DNA from: JADFDG01 sp965232985
GTDB lineage: Bacteria; Pseudomonadota; Gammaproteobacteria; Pseudomonadales; JADFDG01
Assembly: GCA_965232985.1 (NCBI GenBank)
Contig: CBDDRC010000016.1
Span: 24,352 to 88,351, forward strand
DNA length: 64,000 nt
Reading direction: 5' to 3'
Part shown: positions 17,395 through 25,957 of the stretch, piece after piece
Position numbering within the stretch: position 1 is the first letter of the stretch
How the letters are laid out: each line of letters begins with the position of its first letter
The notes under the pieces: model-generated
Database searches by the model: none
The model's input: only the letters and a program-made list of their open reading frames with translations
Told to the model about the DNA's origin: nothing
Translations under genes and position numbers: made by a program

Positions 17395-17951
17395 GGGATC
17401 TCCGGAGTCTGGTCGGCGGTGCCGGGGGCAAGGTAACGCGCGATGGCGGCATCAAGCGTGCCTTGCGCCTGCATCAGCAGGTCAGTGATTTCCCGCACGG
17501 CGCCTTCGCCGCCGCGCGCCGTTGTCACCCAGTCGGCGCGCTCACGCACCCGGTTGTGGGCATTGGCCGGCGCGATGCCAAGCCCGGCAAGCTGGATGGC
17601 GGCAAGATCCGGCAGGTCGTCCCCGCAATAGGCGACGGCATCGACGCTGAGCCCCAGTTTTGGCAGCAATTCGTGCAAGGCAGCCAGTTTGTCCTCGCGG
17701 CCCTGCAGCAGCAGATCGGTGATGCCCAGCTCGTGCGCGCGACGCTTGACGATCTCGCTCCTGCGGCCGGTGATGATCGCCACTTCCACGCCGGTAGCGC
17801 GCAGCATTTTGATGCCATGCCCGTCGAGGATATGGAACGATTTCAGCTCTTCGCCGCCGTTGCCGTAGTGGAGGCGACCGTCGGTGAGCACACCGTCACA
17901 ATCGAGCGCGAGCAGGCGGACGGTGCGGGCTTGCTGCAGAATGGATTGCAT
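17391..17951 (-). CDS. kdsC: 3-deoxy-D-manno-octulosonate 8-phosphate phosphatase KdsC
   Basis: HAD-superfamily phosphatase (186 residues) that removes phosphate from Kdo-8-P in the Kdo pathway for LPS. The nucleophile motif is DCDGVLTDG (Asp17 and Asp19), then the second motif Thr/Ser in IITGRRSE, and YCGDDLPDLAAI as the last HAD motif, all typical of KdsC. The ATG at 17951 (MQSILQQART) gives the family length; a longer frame extends into the kdsD end region but reads as unrelated Cys-rich sequence. It lies directly after kdsD and overlaps lptC, coupling Kdo supply and LPS export. Confidence 0.95.
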   Translation of the reverse strand: MQSILQQARTVRLLALDCDGVLTDGRLHYGNGGEELKSFHILDGHGIKMLRATGVEVAIITGRRSEIVKRRAHELGITDLLLQGREDKLAALHELLPKLGLSVDAVAYCGDDLPDLAAIQLAGLGIAPANAHNRVRERADWVTTARGGEGAVREITDLLMQAQGTLDAAIARYLAPGTADQTPEIP

Positions 17952-17973
17952 GCGTGTCTGCTCCGAGAAACCG

Positions 17974-18960
17974 TCAGAACACGCCGGCACGCAACAGCGT
18001 GAGCATGTTGAGCACGCCGATCGGGCGGTCGGCATCATCAACCACCACCAGCCCGTTGATCTTGCGCTCTTCCATGATGCGCAGACATTCGGCGGCGAGA
18101 ATGCCGGGCTTCACGGTTGTGCACCGGGTATTCATCACGGTGCGGATCGGCGTGCGGCGCAGATCGACATCGTGGTCGAGCGTGCGGCGCAGGTCGCCGT
18201 CGGTGAAAATGCCGAGCAGCACGCCGTTGGCATCCACGACCGTGGTCATGCCTTTGCCCGCACGGGTAATTTCGAACAGCGCGTCGAACAGGACCGCGTC
18301 CGGCGCAACGCGCGGCACGTCATCGCCCTTGACCATCACGTCCTCAACCATCAGCAGCAGGCGGCGACCGAGGCTGCCGCCCGGATGCGACAGCGCGAAT
18401 TGTTCCGGGGTGAAGCCACGCGCCTCCAGCAAGGCGACGGCGAGCGCATCACCCATGGCCAGCGCGGCGGTGGTGCTGGATGTGGGGGCGAGATTCAGCG
18501 GGCAGGCTTCCTGGGCAACGCCGACATCCAGACTGACATCGGCCATGCGCGCCAGCGTCGAATCGGCTTTGCCGGTCATGCTGACCAGCGGCGTTTTCAT
18601 GCGCTTGATCAGCGGCAGGATGGTGAGCACCTCGCCGGTCTCGCCGGAATTGGACAGCGCGATCACCGCATCGCCGGGCGTGATCATGCCCAGATCGCCA
18701 TGACTTGCTTCGCCCGGGTGGACGAAGAACGACGGGGTGCCGGTAGAGGCGAGCGTCGCCGCGATTTTGCTGCCGATGTGGCCGCTCTTGCCCATGCCGG
18801 TGACGATCACGCGGCCCCGGCAGGCCAGCAGCAGCGCGCAGGCGCGATTGAAGCTGTCGTCAATACGGTGCTCGAGTGCTGCGACGGCATTGGCCTCCAT
18901 GCGCAGGACGCGCTGGCCGGAGGCCTTGAAATCGTGCTGTCGATGCATGCGGCTTTCCAT
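17974..18960 (-). CDS. kdsD: Arabinose-5-phosphate isomerase KdsD
   Basis: Converts D-ribulose 5-phosphate to D-arabinose 5-phosphate, the first step to Kdo. It has an N-terminal SIS domain (GMGKSGHIGSKIAATLASTGTPSFFVHPGEASHGDLGM, ALSNSGETGEV) and two C-terminal CBS domains (from about residue 205, IFTDGDLRR, NGLVVVDDADRPIGVLNM). With ATG 18960 the protein has 328 residues, the same as E. coli KdsD; a second ATG at 18948 has a GGAAAG sequence about nine bases upstream and is a credible alternative. The divergent region 18961-19206 upstream holds no gene. Confidence 0.95.
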   Translation of the reverse strand: MESRMHRQHDFKASGQRVLRMEANAVAALEHRIDDSFNRACALLLACRGRVIVTGMGKSGHIGSKIAATLASTGTPSFFVHPGEASHGDLGMITPGDAVIALSNSGETGEVLTILPLIKRMKTPLVSMTGKADSTLARMADVSLDVGVAQEACPLNLAPTSSTTAALAMGDALAVALLEARGFTPEQFALSHPGGSLGRRLLLMVEDVMVKGDDVPRVAPDAVLFDALFEITRAGKGMTTVVDANGVLLGIFTDGDLRRTLDHDVDLRRTPIRTVMNTRCTTVKPGILAAECLRIMEERKINGLVVVDDADRPIGVLNMLTLLRAGVF

Positions 18961-19161
18961 CAGAACAAGGGGCCAGAAGACATCTGACCGGGGAAACAAG
19001 AGGCCGGCAGGGCGAGCTGCCGGGAATTGCGAGAAATACCGCCACCCGCAGCAGCGCCGACTGGCCGACTGACGGCGGCCTAGGATAACAGAGCCGCGCA
19101 GTTGCCGAGAGGCTCCGGCAGCAGAGTCCTGGCGGCTGCGCATTCATTCGCGAGGAGCCGG

Positions 19162-19170
19162 TGATATAGT
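19162..19170 (+). promoter_or_regulatory. Probable extended -10 promoter of the mla operon
   Basis: TG-N-TATAGT (TATAGT at 19165-19170) lies 37 bases before the mlaF start. I see no good -35 hexamer 17 bases upstream, which fits an extended -10 promoter. The element sits in the 246-base divergent region between kdsD and mlaF that otherwise contains no gene. Assignment is from motif only. Confidence 0.5.
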
Positions 19171-19206
19171 CCGGCCTCGTTTTTCAGGATCAGCTTTCAA
19201 TACGGT

Positions 19207-20040
19207 ATGGATGATCCAGGCAACCACGTCGAGATCCGCAGCCTCAGCTTCAGCCGTGGCGCACGCGTGATCTTCAACGGCGTCGATATCAATATCGTGC
19301 GTGGGCGCATCACGGCCATCCTCGGCCCCTCCGGTACCGGCAAGACCACGCTGTTGCGTCTGATCGGCGGCCAGTTGCAGCCGGACGCCGGGTCGGTTCT
19401 GGTCGAGGGCCGCGACCTTGCCGGCCTGTCCCGCAGCGAGTTGTACGCAGTGCGCAGCCGGATGGGCATGCTGTTCCAGAGTGGCGCGCTGTTCACCGAC
19501 CTGTCGGTGTATGAGAACGTGGCTTTCCCGCTGCGTGCCCACACCCGCCTGCCGGAAGCGATGCTGCGCGATCTGGTGCTGATCAAACTCAATGCTGTCG
19601 GCCTGCGCGGTGCCCGCGATTTGATGCCCAGTGAACTGTCCGGCGGCATGGCGCGACGGGTGGCGCTGGCGCGGGCCATTGCCCTTGATCCAGACCTCGT
19701 GATGTTCGACGAGCCGTTCGCCGGCCAGGATCCGATTGCGATGGGGGTGGTGGTGAAACTGATCAAATCGCTGAACCAGTCGGTGGGTGTCACCAGCGTG
19801 ATCGTGTCGCACGATGTGCCGGAAACCCTGAGCATTGCCGATTACATCTACGTGATTTCCAACGGCCGCGTGATTGGCCAGGGCGCGCCGGCTGAGGTGA
19901 TGAAGTCGGCAAGTCCGGAAGTGCGCCAGTTCATGCGTGGCGAGCCGGACGGCCCGGTGCCCTTTCATTACCCGTCGCGCGGCTATCGCGAAGATCTGCT
20001 GCGTGCAGGCCTGCCGGCGGAGGATATGCCCCGTGGCTGA
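19207..20040 (+). CDS. mlaF: Phospholipid ABC transporter ATP-binding protein MlaF
   Basis: ATPase of the MlaFEDB inner-membrane complex that maintains outer-membrane lipid asymmetry, 277 residues. Walker A is GPSGTGKT at residues 40-47, signature LSGGMARRV, Walker B DLVMFDEPFAGQDPI, and the switch His in IVSHDVPET. The AGQDPI after Walker B and the LSGGM signature are characteristic of MlaF rather than other ABC ATPases. First gene of mlaFEDCB, divergent from kdsD. Confidence 0.96.
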   Translation: MDDPGNHVEIRSLSFSRGARVIFNGVDINIVRGRITAILGPSGTGKTTLLRLIGGQLQPDAGSVLVEGRDLAGLSRSELYAVRSRMGMLFQSGALFTDLSVYENVAFPLRAHTRLPEAMLRDLVLIKLNAVGLRGARDLMPSELSGGMARRVALARAIALDPDLVMFDEPFAGQDPIAMGVVVKLIKSLNQSVGVTSVIVSHDVPETLSIADYIYVISNGRVIGQGAPAEVMKSASPEVRQFMRGEPDGPVPFHYPSRGYREDLLRAGLPAEDMPRG

Positions 20041-20839
20041 ACGTCCGCCGGCAGGCCTTGTGGCGCGGGTTGCCGCTCTCGGAGCGGCGGCGCTTGCACT
20101 CGTCGAGACGACCGGCCGCGCCGGCACCATGCTGTTTCACAGCATCTTTGCGATTCCCAACCCGCGTACGGCGTTGCCGCTGCTGTTGAAGCAGATTTAT
20201 GCCATCGGGGTGTTGTCGCTGGTGATCATTGTGGTCGCCGGGCTGTTCATCGGCATGGTGCTCGGCTTGCAACTGTACCGGGTACTGGTCGATTTCGGCG
20301 CCGAAGCGTCGTTGGGCCAAATCGTTGCGCTCACCTTGAATCGCGAGCTTGGGCCGGTAGTGACCGCGTTGCTGTTCGCCGGCCGCGCCGGCTCGGCGGT
20401 AACGGCGGAAATCGGCCTGATGAAATCCACCGAGCAGTTGTCGTCGATGGAAATGATCGGGGTCGATCCGTTGCGCCGCATCATTGCGCCGCGCTTCTGG
20501 GCCGGGGTCATCTCCATGCCGTTGCTGGCGATGATTTTCTCGTCGGTGGCGATTCTCGGCGGCTGGCTGGTCGGCGTCGAATGGTTGGGCGTCTACGATG
20601 GTTCGTACTGGTCGGCGATGCAGAACTCGGTGGAGTTCGGCGAGGATATCGGCAACGGCATTATCAAGAGCGTGGTGTTTGCCACCGTGTGCATCTGGAT
20701 TGCGGTGTTCCAGGGTTATGACGCCGAGCCGACCTCGGAAGGTATTTCGCGCGCCACCACGCGCACGGTCGTTTATTCCTCACTGGCAGTGCTGGGGCTC
20801 GATTTCCTGCTCACCGCCGTCATGTTCAAGGGGTTCTGA
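20033..20839 (+). CDS. mlaE: Phospholipid ABC transporter permease MlaE
   Basis: Permease of the Mla complex, 268 residues (E. coli 260). The start is GTG at 20033, with a strong GGAGGA at 20019-20024 inside the end of mlaF, eight bases upstream. Family features are the amphipathic N-terminal helix followed by IYAIGVLSLVIIVVAGLFIGMVLGLQ, the conserved ELGPVVTALLFAGRAGSAVTAEIGLMKSTEQLSSMEMIGVDP and RFWAGVISMPLL. An alternative upstream ATG at 19937 would create a long overlap with mlaF and an Arg/Cys-rich N-terminus, so it is rejected. Overlaps the mlaF stop and abuts mlaD (TGATG). Confidence 0.96.
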   Translation: MAERPPAGLVARVAALGAAALALVETTGRAGTMLFHSIFAIPNPRTALPLLLKQIYAIGVLSLVIIVVAGLFIGMVLGLQLYRVLVDFGAEASLGQIVALTLNRELGPVVTALLFAGRAGSAVTAEIGLMKSTEQLSSMEMIGVDPLRRIIAPRFWAGVISMPLLAMIFSSVAILGGWLVGVEWLGVYDGSYWSAMQNSVEFGEDIGNGIIKSVVFATVCIWIAVFQGYDAEPTSEGISRATTRTVVYSSLAVLGLDFLLTAVMFKGF

Positions 20840-21324
20840 TGATGAAAACACGAACGATCGATCTTGCGGTCGGCGGCTTTCTGATTGCCGGTTTCTTTGC
20901 TTTCGCGTTTCTCGCGATCCAGGTGAGCGGGTTGACGTTCGCCGCACCGGCCGACAGCTACCGGCTGTATGCGAAATTCGAAAACGTCGCCGGGCTGACC
21001 GTACGCGCCCGGGTAACGCTGGGCGGTGTGCTGATCGGCCGGGTGACCGGCGTGAAGCTTGACCAGGACTCGTACTCTGCCGTCGTGGAAATGGCCATCG
21101 ACGGTAACGTGAAATCCCTGTCCACCGACACCTCGGCGGCGATCCTCACCTCCGGGCTGCTCGGCGAAAAGTACATCGGGCTGACCCCCGGGGCCGACGA
21201 GACGGCGCTCAAGGCTGACGACACGATCCGCGATACCCAGTCGGCACTGGTTCTGGAGAACCTTATCGGCAAGTTCCTGTCCAACAAGCTGAACGAAGGG
21301 CCCGCGCAGGGGGAAAACCAGTGA
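20839..21324 (+). CDS. mlaD: Mla complex MCE-domain substrate-binding protein MlaD
   Basis: Single-pass inner-membrane protein (161 residues) with one MCE domain that forms the hexameric lipid ring on MlaFE. Helix at about residues 8-28 (LAVGGFLIAGFFAFAFLAI), then the MCE pattern YRLYAKFENVAGLTVRARVTLGGVLIGRVTGV, a hallmark of the family, followed by TSGLLGEKYIGLTPG. The C-terminal segment LENLIGKFL matches the helix forming the central pore. Its ATG overlaps the mlaE TGA by one base; its stop overlaps the GTG of mlaC. Confidence 0.96.
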   Translation: MMKTRTIDLAVGGFLIAGFFAFAFLAIQVSGLTFAAPADSYRLYAKFENVAGLTVRARVTLGGVLIGRVTGVKLDQDSYSAVVEMAIDGNVKSLSTDTSAAILTSGLLGEKYIGLTPGADETALKADDTIRDTQSALVLENLIGKFLSNKLNEGPAQGENQ

Positions 21325-22007
21325 TCAGACCAGTAAGCACACCTGTCACTCCATTCGTTGCCTGGTTGCTCGCGCCGGTATTCCTCTTGCTGGCTGCCGG
21401 TGCGCCGGCAGCCGCCCAGCCGGCCGCTGCGGCGCTGCCGCCTGCGCACCAACTGGTCGAGCAGGCCACCCGTGAGGTGCTGGATCGCATCGTCAGGGAG
21501 CGCCCGACCTTCAAGAAAAATCCGGATCACCTGTATGTGATCGTCGAGGAAAACCTTGTTCCTTACGTCGATTTCGACCGCATCGCGCGGCGGGTGATGG
21601 CCAAGCACTTTCAGCGGGCCACGCCCGAGCAGCGCCTGCGCTTTGTCCAGGTATTCAAGACCAGTCTGATCAATGCCTACAGTTCGGCGCTTGCCGAGTA
21701 CGACGACCAGAAGTTCAGTGTGCTGCCGCCGGGCAAGGGCGATGTCGAAGCGGCGCGGGCGACGGTGAAAATGGAGGTGACAATGCGCGACGGCACGGTG
21801 TATCCGTTGTCCTATGCGATGTACCTGAATGACGCCGGCGCCTGGAAGCTTGAAAACCTCATACTGAACGGCATCAACCTGGGTCTGACTTACCGCAACA
21901 ACTTTGCGGAAATGGCCCAGCAGTACGGTGGCGATATCGACAAGGTGATCGGCAACTGGAGCGCGAAGATCGCGAAGGACGAAGCCGCGAAGAAGAAGGC
22001 CGGCTGA
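21321..22007 (+). CDS. mlaC: Periplasmic phospholipid carrier MlaC
   Basis: Soluble periplasmic shuttle between MlaA/OmpC at the outer membrane and MlaFEDB. 228 residues with a Sec-type signal sequence (hydrophobic core around residues 11-30, VAWLLAPVFLLLAAGAPAAA) and an MlaC/Ttg2D domain marked by YVDFDRIARRVMAKHFQRATPEQRLRFVQVFKTSLINAYSSALAEYD and NGINLGLTYRNNF. GTG start at 21321 overlaps the mlaD stop (GTGA). The C-terminus is Lys/Ala-rich, typical of the family. Confidence 0.95.
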   Translation: MIRPVSTPVTPFVAWLLAPVFLLLAAGAPAAAQPAAAALPPAHQLVEQATREVLDRIVRERPTFKKNPDHLYVIVEENLVPYVDFDRIARRVMAKHFQRATPEQRLRFVQVFKTSLINAYSSALAEYDDQKFSVLPPGKGDVEAARATVKMEVTMRDGTVYPLSYAMYLNDAGAWKLENLILNGINLGLTYRNNFAEMAQQYGGDIDKVIGNWSAKIAKDEAAKKKAG

Positions 22008-22321
22008 TGGCTGCGGTCACGCTCACGCCCGAAGGTCGGATCGCCGTAACCGGCGATCTGTTGTTCGACGATGCGGTTGCTGCCTGCGCCACCGGCCGTG
22101 CCCTGGTGGCAACCATCGGCGCACAGGTGCCGCCGGTGCGCCAGGTTGAGGTGACGCTGGCCGGGCTGGCGCGCGTCAACAGCGTCAGTGCTGTGGTGCT
22201 GGTCGAATGGCAGCGTGCCGCCGTTGCTGCGGGCAAGTCGCTGCTGATCGTTGATGTGCCGCCGCGGTTGGCCGGCATCCTGCGTTTATCCGGGCTGGAC
22301 GAAGTCCTGCCGCTCGGCTGA
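22007..22321 (+). CDS. mlaB: Mla complex STAS-domain protein MlaB
   Basis: Small cytoplasmic STAS-domain protein (104 residues) that stabilises MlaF. The pattern VTLAGLARVNSVSAVVLVEWQRAA corresponds to the STAS loop containing the conserved Asp/Ser-Ser motif (D-S-S in many homologues; here N-S-V-S). Sequence conservation in this family is low, so the call rests partly on its place as last gene of mlaFEDCB. ATG overlaps the mlaC stop by one base (TGATG). Confidence 0.88.
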   Translation: MAAVTLTPEGRIAVTGDLLFDDAVAACATGRALVATIGAQVPPVRQVEVTLAGLARVNSVSAVVLVEWQRAAVAAGKSLLIVDVPPRLAGILRLSGLDEVLPLG

Positions 22322-22350
22322 AGGCTCCGCCTGCATTATCATTGCCGTCC

Positions 22351-22370
22351 CGGCCGCGTTGCGCGGCCAG
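22351..22370 (+). terminator. GC-rich hairpin between mlaB and ibaG
   Basis: GGCCGCG (22352-22358) pairs with CGCGGCC (22362-22368) around a TTG loop. The following bases are TCATTTT, only a weak T tract, so this is a partial terminator or attenuator at best. It has the same GGCCGCG core as the two strong terminators at 11220 and 34031. Confidence 0.45.
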
Positions 22371-22396
22371 TCATTTTCCGGCGGCACTGAACTCCC

Positions 22397-22663
22397 ATGT
22401 CTGCGGCAGCGATATCACCACAAGAGATCAAGACCCTCATTGAGCAGGGCATCAAGGGCGCCAGGGCGCTCGTTGAAGGCGAAGGCAGCAAGTTCCAGGC
22501 GACTGTTGTCAGCGAGCAATTCGCCGGTCTGTCGCTGGTCAAAAAACAGCAGCTTGTTTACGCGACAATCAATTTGCAGATCGCCAGCGGCGCCATCCAT
22601 GCGATCAGCATGCAGACGTTCACGCCGGCAGAATGGGACAAGAAGCAGAAGTTTGGCTTCTGA
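22397..22663 (+). CDS. ibaG: BolA-family protein IbaG
   Basis: BolA-like protein of 88 residues that partners monothiol glutaredoxins in iron-sulfur or heme-related functions; E. coli IbaG (YrbA) lies in the same place between mlaB and murA. The core FQATVVSEQFAGLSLVKKQQLVYATINLQIASGAIHAISMQTFTPAEW matches the BolA fold pattern, including the conserved F-x-G-x-x-x-V-x-R/K-x-x-x-V-Y motif and the Ser/Ala-Ile-His-Ala-h-s/T-h segment. The start ATG is preceded by GGCACTGAACTCCC with no strong Shine-Dalgarno. Confidence 0.93.
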   Translation: MSAAAISPQEIKTLIEQGIKGARALVEGEGSKFQATVVSEQFAGLSLVKKQQLVYATINLQIASGAIHAISMQTFTPAEWDKKQKFGF

Positions 22664-22695
22664 CTGACATCACGTTATCGCCATATAGGTTCCCG

Positions 22696-23958
22696 ATGGA
22701 CAAGTTGCTGATCACCGGAGGCCGCCCGCTGGATGGTGAAATCCGCATCTCCGGCGCCAAGAATTCCTCGCTCCCGATTCTCGCCGCGACGCTGTTGGCC
22801 GAAACGCCAATGGTGATCGGCAATGTGCCGCACCTGCACGATGTCACCTCGCTGATCGAGTTGCTCGGCCGTATGGGTGTTGAAGTCGTGATCGGCGACC
22901 GCATGCGTGTCGAGATCAATAGCAGCACGATCAAGGACTTCACCGCGCCGTACGAGCTGGTGAAGAAAATGCGCGCGTCGATCCTGGTGCTCGGGCCGCT
23001 GGTGGCGCGTTTCGGCCAGGCGGTGGTGTCGCTGCCCGGCGGTTGCGCGATCGGCAGCCGGCCGGTGGATCTGCATCTGCGCGGCCTCGCTGCGATGGGT
23101 GCCGACATCGAGGTGAAGAATGGCTACATTCATGCCAGTACGCACGGCAAGCGGCTCAAGGGCACGCGCTTTGTGTTCGATGTGGTGACGGTGACCGGAA
23201 CCGAAAACCTGCTGATGGCGGCGACGCTGGCTGCGGGCACCACCGTGCTGGAGAATGCTGCGCGTGAGCCGGAAATTGTCGATCTTGCCGCCTGTCTGGT
23301 GAAAATGGGCGCCGACATCGAAGGCGCCGGCACCGACAAGATCACGATTCGCGGGGTGCAGGCGCTGCGCGGTACGGTGCATGAAGTCATTGCTGACCGC
23401 ATCGAAACCGGCACCTACCTCGTCGCGGCGGCAGCGACCGGCGGGCGGATCCGGTTGCGCGAAACGCGGGCTGAAACCCTCGATGCCGTCCTCGACAAAC
23501 TGGCGGAGGCTGGCGCATCGATCACCACAACGGCAGACACCATCGAGCTCGACATGAAAGGCAAACGGCCGAAGGCGGTGAGTCTGCGCACGGCGCCGTA
23601 CCCGGCGTTTCCCACCGATATGCAGGCGCAGTTTTGCGCCTTGAACGCGGTTGCCGAAGGTACCAGCACCATCATTGAGACGGTGTTCGAGAATCGCTTC
23701 ATGCATGTGCTGGAAATGCAGCGCATGGGTGCAGATTTCACCGTCGAGGGCCACACTGTTGTCTGTCGCGGCATACCGCGTCTGTCGGCAGCGCCGGTGA
23801 TGGCGACCGACCTGCGCGCCTCGGCGAGCCTGGTCATCGCCGCACTGTGCGCCGATGGCGACACGCTGATCGACCGCATCTACCACATCGATCGCGGCTA
23901 CGAGTGCATCGAGGAGAAGTTCCTCGCGCTCGGTGCTCAGATCCGGCGCGTGGGTTAA
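22696..23958 (+). CDS. murA: UDP-N-acetylglucosamine 1-carboxyvinyltransferase MurA
   Basis: First committed step of peptidoglycan synthesis, transferring enolpyruvate to UDP-GlcNAc; fosfomycin target. 420 residues (E. coli 419). The catalytic cysteine that fosfomycin alkylates is present as Cys117 in LPGGCAIGSRPVDLHL. The N-terminus MDKLLITGGRPLDGEIRISGAKNSSLPILAA and the C-terminal GYECIEEKFLALGA are standard. An upstream in-frame start at 22633 overlaps ibaG and is not favoured. Five bases separate it from hisG, a neighbour also seen in Pseudomonas. Confidence 0.98.
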   Translation: MDKLLITGGRPLDGEIRISGAKNSSLPILAATLLAETPMVIGNVPHLHDVTSLIELLGRMGVEVVIGDRMRVEINSSTIKDFTAPYELVKKMRASILVLGPLVARFGQAVVSLPGGCAIGSRPVDLHLRGLAAMGADIEVKNGYIHASTHGKRLKGTRFVFDVVTVTGTENLLMAATLAAGTTVLENAAREPEIVDLAACLVKMGADIEGAGTDKITIRGVQALRGTVHEVIADRIETGTYLVAAAATGGRIRLRETRAETLDAVLDKLAEAGASITTTADTIELDMKGKRPKAVSLRTAPYPAFPTDMQAQFCALNAVAEGTSTIIETVFENRFMHVLEMQRMGADFTVEGHTVVCRGIPRLSAAPVMATDLRASASLVIAALCADGDTLIDRIYHIDRGYECIEEKFLALGAQIRRVG

Positions 23959-23962
23959 GTTG

Positions 23963-24649
23963 ATGAGCAAGCCGACAGCATCAAAGACAGCCGCGCCGAT
24001 CATTCTTGCCCTGTCCAAGGGCCGCATCCTCGACGAGACGCTGCCGCTGCTTGAGCAGATGGGTATTCGGCTGACGGAAAGTCCGGCGAAAAGCCGCCGG
24101 CTGATTTTCGACACCACCGATCCGGGGCTGCGGGTGATCATCATTCGGGCCACCGATGTGCCGGTATTTGTCGGCAACGGCGCTGCCGATCTCGGTGTTG
24201 CCGGCAAGGACGTGCTGATGGAACATGGCGCGGTCGGCGTCTATGAGCCGCTCGATCTTGGCATTGCGCGTTGTCGGTTGATGGTCGCCGCAAAAAAAGA
24301 TGCGCCGCCGGTTGCTGGCCGGCTGCGCGTGGCGACCAAGTTTGTGAATCTCGCGCGCCAGTATTACGCCGAGAAAGGCGAGCAGGTCGATGTGGTCAAG
24401 CTCTACGGTTCGATGGAGCTCGCGCCGTTGATGGGTCTTGCTGATCGGATTGTCGATATCGTCGATACCGGCAAGACACTGCGTGAGAATGGTCTTGAGC
24501 CGACCGAATTGATCGCAATGATCAGCGCGCGGCTGATCGTTAACAAAGGCAGTTTCAAGATGCAACATGCGCGGATTACGGCTCTGGTAGAGCAACTGCG
24601 CGGAGTCTGTGCGGCGCGGGTGCCGACAGCGGGCGGAGCAAAAACGTGA
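23963..24649 (+). CDS. hisG: ATP phosphoribosyltransferase, short form HisG
   Basis: First enzyme of histidine synthesis, joining ATP and PRPP. The protein has 228 residues and ends soon after the catalytic domains (LRGVCAARVPTAGGAKT), lacking the roughly 70-residue C-terminal regulatory domain of the E. coli type (299 residues). This is the short HisG form, which needs the HisRS-like regulatory subunit HisZ to be active. Motifs: LALSKGRILDETLPLLEQMGI, DLGVAGKDVLMEHG and the PRPP loop DRIVDIVDTGKTLRENGL. hisZ is not in this window. The stop overlaps the hisD GTG by four bases. Confidence 0.96.
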   Translation: MSKPTASKTAAPIILALSKGRILDETLPLLEQMGIRLTESPAKSRRLIFDTTDPGLRVIIIRATDVPVFVGNGAADLGVAGKDVLMEHGAVGVYEPLDLGIARCRLMVAAKKDAPPVAGRLRVATKFVNLARQYYAEKGEQVDVVKLYGSMELAPLMGLADRIVDIVDTGKTLRENGLEPTELIAMISARLIVNKGSFKMQHARITALVEQLRGVCAARVPTAGGAKT

Positions 24650-25953
24650 ACCCGCTTGCGATTCGCCGTCTCGATACTGCCGCGCCTGCATTCGCACAGC
24701 AACTCGCGCAGGCGGTCGCCTGGCATGCGGAGCGTGATGTGGCCGTCGAACAGGCGGTGAGTGCGATCATTGCCGACGTGCGTGTGCGTGGCGATGCGGC
24801 TGTGCTCGAGTACACCAACCGGTTTGATCGGCGCACGCTGTCGTCGGCCGCGGCGCTGGAAATCGGCCATGACGCGCTGGCGGCGGCAGTTGCCCGGGTG
24901 CCGGCGCCGGCACTGGCGGCGCTGCGTGCCGCTGCGCAGCGGATCGGCGATTTTCACGCGCGGCAGTTGCAGTCGAACTGGCAGTTCACCGATGCACTCG
25001 GCAATCGCTTGGGTCAGCGCGTTACTGCGCTTGATCGCGTTGGCCTGTATGTGCCGGGCGGCAAGGCCTCGTATCCGTCATCGGTGCTGATGAACGCGAT
25101 TCCGGCGAAAGTTGCCGGGGTGGCGGAAGTTGTCATGGTCGTGCCCGCGCCGGGTGGCGAGATAAACGATCTGGTACTTGCCGCAGCACACGAAGTGGGC
25201 GTCGACCGCGTGTTCACCGTTGGCGGTGCGCAGGCAGTGGCAGCGCTGGCTTACGGCACGCAAACCATTGCGCGCGTGGACAAGATCGTCGGGCCGGGCA
25301 ACATTTACGTTGCCACGGCCAAGCAGCAGTTGTTCGGGGTGGTTGGCATCGACATGATTGCCGGCCCCTCGGAAATCCTGGTGGTCTGTGACGGCAAGAC
25401 CGATCCCGACTGGATCGCCATGGATCTGTTTTCGCAGGCCGAGCATGACGAACACGCGCAGTCGATCCTGATCGCCCCGGATGCGGCATTTCTTGACGCC
25501 GTGCAGGCGGCGATGAACCGGCTGCTGCCGCAGATGTCGCGTGCCGGAGTCATCCGCACTTCCCTGGAAAGCCGCGGCATTTTCGTGCGGGCGCGTGATC
25601 TGGCCGATGCGTGCGATGTCGTCAACCGTGTTGCGCCTGAACACCTGGAGCTGTCGGTTGCCGAACCGGAGGCACTGTTGCCGCTGATTCGGCATGCCGG
25701 GGCAATTTTCATGGGCCGGTACACGCCGGAGGCAATCGGTGATTACTGCGCCGGCCCCAACCATGTGCTGCCGACCAGCGGCACCGCGCGCTTCTCTTCG
25801 CCGTTGGGCGTCCATGATTTCCAGAAACGCAGTTCGCTGATTTTCTGTTCGCCGGCAGGTGCGCAGGTGCTCGGTGGCATCGCAGAAACGCTGGCACAGT
25901 GCGAAGGCCTCGATGCACATGCGCGTTCGGCCGCGATGCGGGTGCGGGGCTGA
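24646..25953 (+). CDS. hisD: Histidinol dehydrogenase HisD
   Basis: Zn-dependent, NAD-linked enzyme doing the last two oxidations of histidine synthesis; 435 residues. Clear family blocks are RVGLYVPGGKASYPSSVLMNAIPAKVAGV, VGGAQAVAALAYGTQTI, VDKIVGPGNIYVATAKQQLFGVVGIDMIAGPSEILVV, AEHDEHAQ (zinc/catalytic region), NRVAPEHLEL and GPNHVLPTSGTARFSSPLGVHDFQKRSS. The GTG start overlaps hisG. The other his genes (hisB, H, A, F, I) are not here, so the pathway is split, as in Pseudomonas. Confidence 0.98.
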   Translation: MNPLAIRRLDTAAPAFAQQLAQAVAWHAERDVAVEQAVSAIIADVRVRGDAAVLEYTNRFDRRTLSSAAALEIGHDALAAAVARVPAPALAALRAAAQRIGDFHARQLQSNWQFTDALGNRLGQRVTALDRVGLYVPGGKASYPSSVLMNAIPAKVAGVAEVVMVVPAPGGEINDLVLAAAHEVGVDRVFTVGGAQAVAALAYGTQTIARVDKIVGPGNIYVATAKQQLFGVVGIDMIAGPSEILVVCDGKTDPDWIAMDLFSQAEHDEHAQSILIAPDAAFLDAVQAAMNRLLPQMSRAGVIRTSLESRGIFVRARDLADACDVVNRVAPEHLELSVAEPEALLPLIRHAGAIFMGRYTPEAIGDYCAGPNHVLPTSGTARFSSPLGVHDFQKRSSLIFCSPAGAQVLGGIAETLAQCEGLDAHARSAAMRVRG

Positions 25954-25957
25954 CACC

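Noticed and set aside
22675..24207. 510-codon open frame on the minus strand opposite murA and hisG
   Set aside because: It is a shadow of high-GC coding sequence: the plus strand carries complete, motif-bearing murA and hisG, while the minus frame has Arg/His-rich composition and no recognisable domain.
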